This document shows positions 59,722-64,000 of a stretch of DNA of 64,000 nucleotides, one piece after another (the stretch's first letter is position 1; each line of letters opens with the position of its first letter). The translations under genes and the position numbers were made by a program. This stretch comes from Clostridiales bacterium (GTDB taxonomy: Bacteria; Bacillota; Clostridia; Saccharofermentanales; Saccharofermentanaceae). The notes beneath the pieces are model-generated. The model was given only the letters and a program-made list of their open reading frames with translations. It was not told where the DNA came from and did no database searches. The stretch lies in NCBI GenBank assembly GCA_017940895.1, contig JAGAXM010000022.1, positions 124,001-188,000 of the forward strand. Direction: 5' to 3'.

Positions 59722-60423
59722 ATGGATTACAGTGAACTGGAACAGAAACTCGGATATACATTTAAGAACAAGGATCTTCTGACACTGTCACTTACTCATA
59801 CCACATACGTATTCGAGCAGAAGAGAGCCCACTTTGAGTCTAACCAGAGACTTGAGTATGTGGGAGATGCGGTTGCCGATTTGGTAATAGGACGAAAGCT
59901 TTACGAACTTAAGCCTGAGGCTGACGAAGGTTATCTTTCTAAGATCAGATCGATCATCGTATGCGAAGAGTCATTTGCGAAGGTTGCAAGACGGTTGGGA
60001 CTCGGAGAACTCCTTCTCATGGGTAAGGGTGAGGAGATGACCGGAGGAAGAGATAAGGATTCCACACTTGCAGATGCTTTCGAGGCGATCACGGCGGCAG
60101 TATACTTCGATTCGGACTTCGAGACTGTAAGGGAAGTCGTTCTGCGTAATCTTGACGATATTATTAAGCTTGCAGTAGAGGGAAAGATCTTCCTTGACTA
60201 TAAGAGCAGGCTTCTTGAGATCGCACAGACCAAGAATCACCAGCATAAGATCACTTTTACCATCACGGATGAGAGGGGTCCCCAGCATGAGCGTGAGTTC
60301 GATGTGGAAGTATATGCCGACGATACATTCCTGGCCAAAGCTACCGGCAGATCCAAGAAGGATGCCGAGCAGAAGGGCGCCAAGGCTGCTATCGAGGTCT
60401 ATGAGAGGATCTTTAACGTATAA
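59722..60423 (+). CDS. rnc: Ribonuclease III
   Basis: 233 residues from ATG 59722. Cleaves double-stranded RNA in rRNA maturation and mRNA decay. Catalytic motif RLEYVGDAVADLVI (Glu and Asp) and the second acidic pair in LADAFEAITAAVYFD; C-terminal double-stranded RNA-binding domain (~158-230). AAAGAG is a weak ribosome site. Upstream in-frame ATG (59677) lies in the acpP terminator and is not used. Confidence 0.96.
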   Translation: MDYSELEQKLGYTFKNKDLLTLSLTHTTYVFEQKRAHFESNQRLEYVGDAVADLVIGRKLYELKPEADEGYLSKIRSIIVCEESFAKVARRLGLGELLLMGKGEEMTGGRDKDSTLADAFEAITAAVYFDSDFETVREVVLRNLDDIIKLAVEGKIFLDYKSRLLEIAQTKNHQHKITFTITDERGPQHEREFDVEVYADDTFLAKATGRSKKDAEQKGAKAAIEVYERIFNV

Positions 60424-60443
60424 AAGCAGGATTCCGGCTTTTG

Positions 60444-60452
60444 TGGTAAAAT
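60444..60452 (+). promoter_or_regulatory. Extended -10 promoter of smc, apparently leaderless
   Basis: TGGTAAAAT, extended -10, with TAAAAT at 60447-60452 and eight bases before ATG 60461. Predicted leader is ~2 nt and there is no Shine-Dalgarno. Confidence 0.6.
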
Positions 60453-60460
60453 GACTTGCT

Positions 60461-63400
60461 ATGTATTTAAAGAAGTTGGAATTACAGGGGTTTAAGTCAT
60501 TCCCCGAATATACTCTTATTGAATTTGACCGCGGTATGACCGCAGTTGTAGGACCTAACGGCAGCGGTAAGTCCAATGTTACGGATGCCGTAAGATGGGT
60601 TCTTGGTGAACAGAGCGTCAAATCTTTAAGAGGCGGTAAGATGGAGGATGTTATCTTTAACGGCACCTCCGTCAAGAAAGCCATGAATTATGCCGAGGTC
60701 ACAATGACACTCGACAATTCCGATAAATACGTAGATACGGAATATGATGAGATCGAGATCACCAGAAGACTTTACAGGTCCGGTGAGTCCGAGTATCAGA
60801 TCAATAAGGTTAACTGCAGATTAAAGGATATCGTTAATCTGTTTTTTGACACGGGTCTCGGTAAGGACGGTTATTCTATCGTAGGTCAGGGCCGAGTCGA
60901 TGATATCCTCTCGCCCAAGTCCGAGGACAGGAGGCGTGTTATCGAGGAAGCGGCGGGTATCACCAAGTACAAGTCCCGCAAGGAGGAAGCCGAGAGAAAA
61001 CTCGCTTCTACCGAGCAGAACCTGCTTCGTATCGATGACAGACTTAATGAATTGACCGAGCGTGTAGGTCCCCTGAAAGAGCAGGCGGAGAAAGCTACCG
61101 AGTATCACAGGGCATATGAGCAGCTTAAGAATGCTGATATCAGCCTTCTTGTAAGGCGCATCAATGATGCCAATGAAGCCATGGGCGATTATGTTGATGT
61201 TTTGACCCAGGTTCAGACCGAGATCAAGGAACAGGAAGACAGATATCTTGAGCTTCGTAATTCGAATGCGGATCTTAATGAGCGTTCCGAGCAGCTCGAG
61301 ACTGCCATCGAGGATAAAAGACAGGAATTGTCCGACCTTACTGAAGAGATGCATGATCTGTCATCCGATATCAAGGTAGATGAGCAGAAGGTTACTTCCA
61401 TAAAGGCAAAGATCGAGCAGACGGCTTCCGCGGAGAATGATATCAACGAAGATATCGTCCGTCTCGAGAAAGAATATAAGGCACGTCTTGCCAAGGCTGA
61501 TGAGCTTCTTGACAGGGCCAATGAGGAGAAGAACAAGACTGAGGCTCTCGAGAAGGAGAAGGATGCCTTAATTGATGAGTTCCGTGATTCCGAGAAGGCA
61601 ACTTCCGATCTTCGTAAATCAATTGAAGATAAGACAAAGCTTATCAATGAGTCCCAGGGTAAGATCGATACTGCCAACGGTCAGATAACTACACTTCAGG
61701 ACCGTATCAAGGAACTTACCGAATCCCGTGAAACATCCAGAAAGATCAAGGAAGAGCTTGATCAGAAGATCGAACAGGCTGAGAAGCTGTGGCGCGAGAT
61801 GATGGAGAAAGAGGGAGAAGTTACCTCTGATATTCAGGTAAGGACTGATAAGCTCGGGCAGATCAAGAAGGATGAGAGCTCGCTTCTTGAGAAGCATGAG
61901 GAACTTACAAGACAGTTCCTTCAGGATAAGTCCAAGCTCAAGACTTTAAAGGATCTCGAGAGCCGTAAAGAAGGTTATCAGGAGTCGGTAAGAAGACTTC
62001 TCGATCACCTTGATAAGAATCCTAATCTGAAGAAAAAGCAGATCGGTGTATTGGGAGACCTTATCTCAACTGATAAGAAGTACAATACTGCCATCGAGAT
62101 CGCACTCGGTAATGCAATCCATAATGTAGTTACCAAGTCGGAGCAGGATGCCGCCGATCTTATCGGAGAACTTAAGAAGAATAAGCTCGGACGAGTTACA
62201 TTCCTTCCTATCGATAACATAAGACCCAGAGAGCTTGAGCCTATGATCTTCCATACGGCTTCCAAGCAGAGCGGTTTTATCGATATAGCAGACAATCTTA
62301 TCAAGAACGATAAGAGCCTTAATGATATTGTTTCCAACCTCCTCGGCAAGATAATCATCTGCGAGGACATGGACAGTGCCAGAGGCATCGCCAAGGCTAT
62401 CTCATATCAGGCAAAGATCATTACTCTCGACGGCGATTCCATCAACGCCGGCGGTTCGCTAACGGGCGGTTTCGTCAGAAGAGAAGCGACCGGTATCCTC
62501 GGACGTGCCGAAGAGATCAAGAACCTTGAGAACGGCCTTGTTAAGAAAGAGCAGGAGCTTGCCGTTATTGAGGCCAAGAGACAGGATGTTGATTCGCAGA
62601 TCGGTGACATCGAGAAGGAATTGGCGCAGCTTGCGGAGCAACTCAAGTATTTCTCTGTCGAGAGAGCCAAGGCCGAGTCCGAATACAAGAACCTGGGAGT
62701 TAGACGACAGGAACTTTCAGATTCCGTAACTGAAGGCGAGAAGCAGCTCCATCAGATCTCCGTTGATAAGTTAAGACTCGAGGATGACATAGCCGAATAT
62801 GCTCAGATTATCAAGGAGATCGAGAACGAGATATCCGAGTATAAGGACAGTATCGATAAGAGCGATAATGAGGCGCGCGAGTTTAACGAGAAGCTCGATA
62901 AGTTAAGAGAGAAGATCACCGAGGGCAAGACCGCTTCTGAGAGAATTCTTGCCGAGCGTAACGGTGTGCTCGATCTTGCATCTCATATCAAGGAAGAGAT
63001 AAACAGCAGAAAGAAGAATCTTGAAGATTCCCAGAATTCGAGAAGTACAGATGCTTCGTTACTTAAGAGTATCATCGAGGGCATCGAAGGAAAGAAAGCC
63101 GTTAAGGACAAGCAGCAGGAGTCATTCGAGGCTATGTCCGAGCAGATAAGAAAGCTGACAGCCGAGAAGGATGAGGTTGACGGCAAGCTTAAGGGTTTCT
63201 TCGAGAAGAGTGCCGAGATGAACGATATACTCACCAGACTGCGTAACAAGGAGAACGGTATCGTATCGCGAAATGAGAAGCATATCAACGATATCGATAT
63301 CTCCAAGAACCGTCTGTGGGAAGATTATGAGGTCACTTACGATAACGTAAAGGACGAGTACCCTCCGTGCACGAATATCACAGAATCGACAAAGCTTATT

Positions 63401-64000
63401 ACGAGCCTTAAGAATAAGATCAAGGCATTAGGTCCCGTTAACCTTAACTCTATCGAGGAATACCGTGAAGTATCCGAGAAATATGAGTTTGTTACGGGTC
63501 AGAGAGAAGATATCTATAAGGCTAAGACAGATCTTGAGAAGGTCATCGCAGATCTCGTCAGCGAGATGAAGGAACAGTTCATCAAGAACTTCACGACCAT
63601 CAACGAGAACTTCAAAACCGTATTTACTGATCTGTTTAACGGCGGCAGTGCAGAGATCCTGTTAAGCGACACGGATGATGTTCTTAACTGTGCGATCGAG
63701 ATCAAAGCTCAGCCGCCCGGAAAGAAGCTTCAGAGTCTGACTTTGCTGTCGGGCGGTGAGAGGTGTCTTACTGCTATTGCGCTTCTTTTCGCGATACTTC
63801 AGTTGAGACCGTCGCCGTTTGTTATCCTCGATGAAGTTGAGGCTGCGCTCGATGATGTTAACGTAAGCCGCTTTACGGACTTCGTAAGACGTTATACGGT
63901 AAGGTCTCAGTTCATTCTCGTAACACACCGTAAGGGAACCATGGAGGCGTGCGACCGTATGTACGGCGTAACCATGGCAGAAAGAGGTATCTCTAAGATA
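60461..64000 (+). CDS. smc: Chromosome partition protein SMC (3' end beyond window)
   Basis: The frame is open from ATG 60461 to the last base, 1180 residues, so only a few C-terminal residues are missing. N-terminal head: LQGFKSF and Walker A GPNGSGKS at 31-38. Two long coiled coils flank a hinge domain (~520-640, with GVLGDLISTDKKY and a GGSLTGGF motif). C-terminal head: signature LSGGERCLTAIALLFAI and Walker B FVILDEVEAALDD. Condenses and segregates chromosomes with ScpA and ScpB. rnc-smc order is standard for Firmicutes. Confidence 0.97.
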   Translation, partial: MYLKKLELQGFKSFPEYTLIEFDRGMTAVVGPNGSGKSNVTDAVRWVLGEQSVKSLRGGKMEDVIFNGTSVKKAMNYAEVTMTLDNSDKYVDTEYDEIEITRRLYRSGESEYQINKVNCRLKDIVNLFFDTGLGKDGYSIVGQGRVDDILSPKSEDRRRVIEEAAGITKYKSRKEEAERKLASTEQNLLRIDDRLNELTERVGPLKEQAEKATEYHRAYEQLKNADISLLVRRINDANEAMGDYVDVLTQVQTEIKEQEDRYLELRNSNADLNERSEQLETAIEDKRQELSDLTEEMHDLSSDIKVDEQKVTSIKAKIEQTASAENDINEDIVRLEKEYKARLAKADELLDRANEEKNKTEALEKEKDALIDEFRDSEKATSDLRKSIEDKTKLINESQGKIDTANGQITTLQDRIKELTESRETSRKIKEELDQKIEQAEKLWREMMEKEGEVTSDIQVRTDKLGQIKKDESSLLEKHEELTRQFLQDKSKLKTLKDLESRKEGYQESVRRLLDHLDKNPNLKKKQIGVLGDLISTDKKYNTAIEIALGNAIHNVVTKSEQDAADLIGELKKNKLGRVTFLPIDNIRPRELEPMIFHTASKQSGFIDIADNLIKNDKSLNDIVSNLLGKIIICEDMDSARGIAKAISYQAKIITLDGDSINAGGSLTGGFVRREATGILGRAEEIKNLENGLVKKEQELAVIEAKRQDVDSQIGDIEKELAQLAEQLKYFSVERAKAESEYKNLGVRRQELSDSVTEGEKQLHQISVDKLRLEDDIAEYAQIIKEIENEISEYKDSIDKSDNEAREFNEKLDKLREKITEGKTASERILAERNGVLDLASHIKEEINSRKKNLEDSQNSRSTDASLLKSIIEGIEGKKAVKDKQQESFEAMSEQIRKLTAEKDEVDGKLKGFFEKSAEMNDILTRLRNKENGIVSRNEKHINDIDISKNRLWEDYEVTYDNVKDEYPPCTNITESTKLITSLKNKIKALGPVNLNSIEEYREVSEKYEFVTGQREDIYKAKTDLEKVIADLVSEMKEQFIKNFTTINENFKTVFTDLFNGGSAEILLSDTDDVLNCAIEIKAQPPGKKLQSLTLLSGGERCLTAIALLFAILQLRPSPFVILDEVEAALDDVNVSRFTDFVRRYTVRSQFILVTHRKGTMEACDRMYGVTMAERGISKI

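Overview
The window is 64 kb of a bacterial chromosome with dense, mostly operonic genes, intrinsic terminators and canonical sigma-A promoters. Gene order and family content point to an anaerobic member of the Clostridia (Bacillota): holB-ricT, trmN6-rsmI, ireB-ruvX-DUF1292, a ftsK-cinA-murJ / recA-recX-rimO-pgsA block, an rnc-smc pair, a 2[4Fe-4S] ferredoxin and a PutP symporter. Lysine is written almost only as AAG, and the sequence is of mid GC content. I cannot name the genus from sequence alone. No phage, insertion sequence or CRISPR array was recognised.

Layout. 1-9167: replication and translation genes (holB end, ricT, ferredoxin, tRNA and rRNA methyltransferases, a c-di-GMP protein, metG, tatD). 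9209-9573: a tRNA Val-Asp-Phe operon with its own promoter and terminator. 9606-11946 (minus): two exported proteins including a phosphodiester glycosidase. 12084-17240: Ca2+-type P-ATPase, secG, RNase R. 17251-18670 (minus): glycosyltransferase and an HPr-like protein, divergent from aspS-mtaB. 21908-27154: ireB-ruvX-DUF1292 operon running into a CPBP membrane protein and a 957-residue exported protein that resembles a dead glycoside hydrolase. 27163-29953 (minus): csoR-copA copper module with a visible CsoR operator. 30042-31995: radical SAM protein and a DUF4190 membrane protein. 32044-34192 (minus): tetR-nnrE-lysine methylase operon ending inside a tRNA-Val gene, divergent from an MMPL transporter and its repeat-rich partner, with three TetR-type operators between them. 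38654-42763: isochorismatase-GNAT fusion, CPBP, flavodoxin, patatin, uppP. 42766-43825: an orphan PD-(D/E)XK-like gene preceded by an unusual regular array of alternating inverted YAGTACYA elements. 43826-48549: citrate synthase, PutP, SDR and an exported protein. 48609-55553: tRNA-Trp and proC-rnhA-nudF-ftsK-cinA-murJ. 55689-59308: recA-recX-rimO-pgsA. 59394-64000: acpP, rnc and a nearly complete smc.

The signals most worth a second look are: the 52-bp-period inverted-repeat array at 43601-43795 beside an orphan nuclease-like gene; an internal Shine-Dalgarno plus in-frame ATG in copA that could release a separate copper chaperone; several genes whose -10 hexamer lies 6 to 8 nt before the start codon (leaderless transcripts); extended -10 promoters built into upstream terminators; a protein gene whose stop codon is supplied by a tRNA gene; and a carbohydrate-active-looking protein lacking the expected acid/base glutamate.
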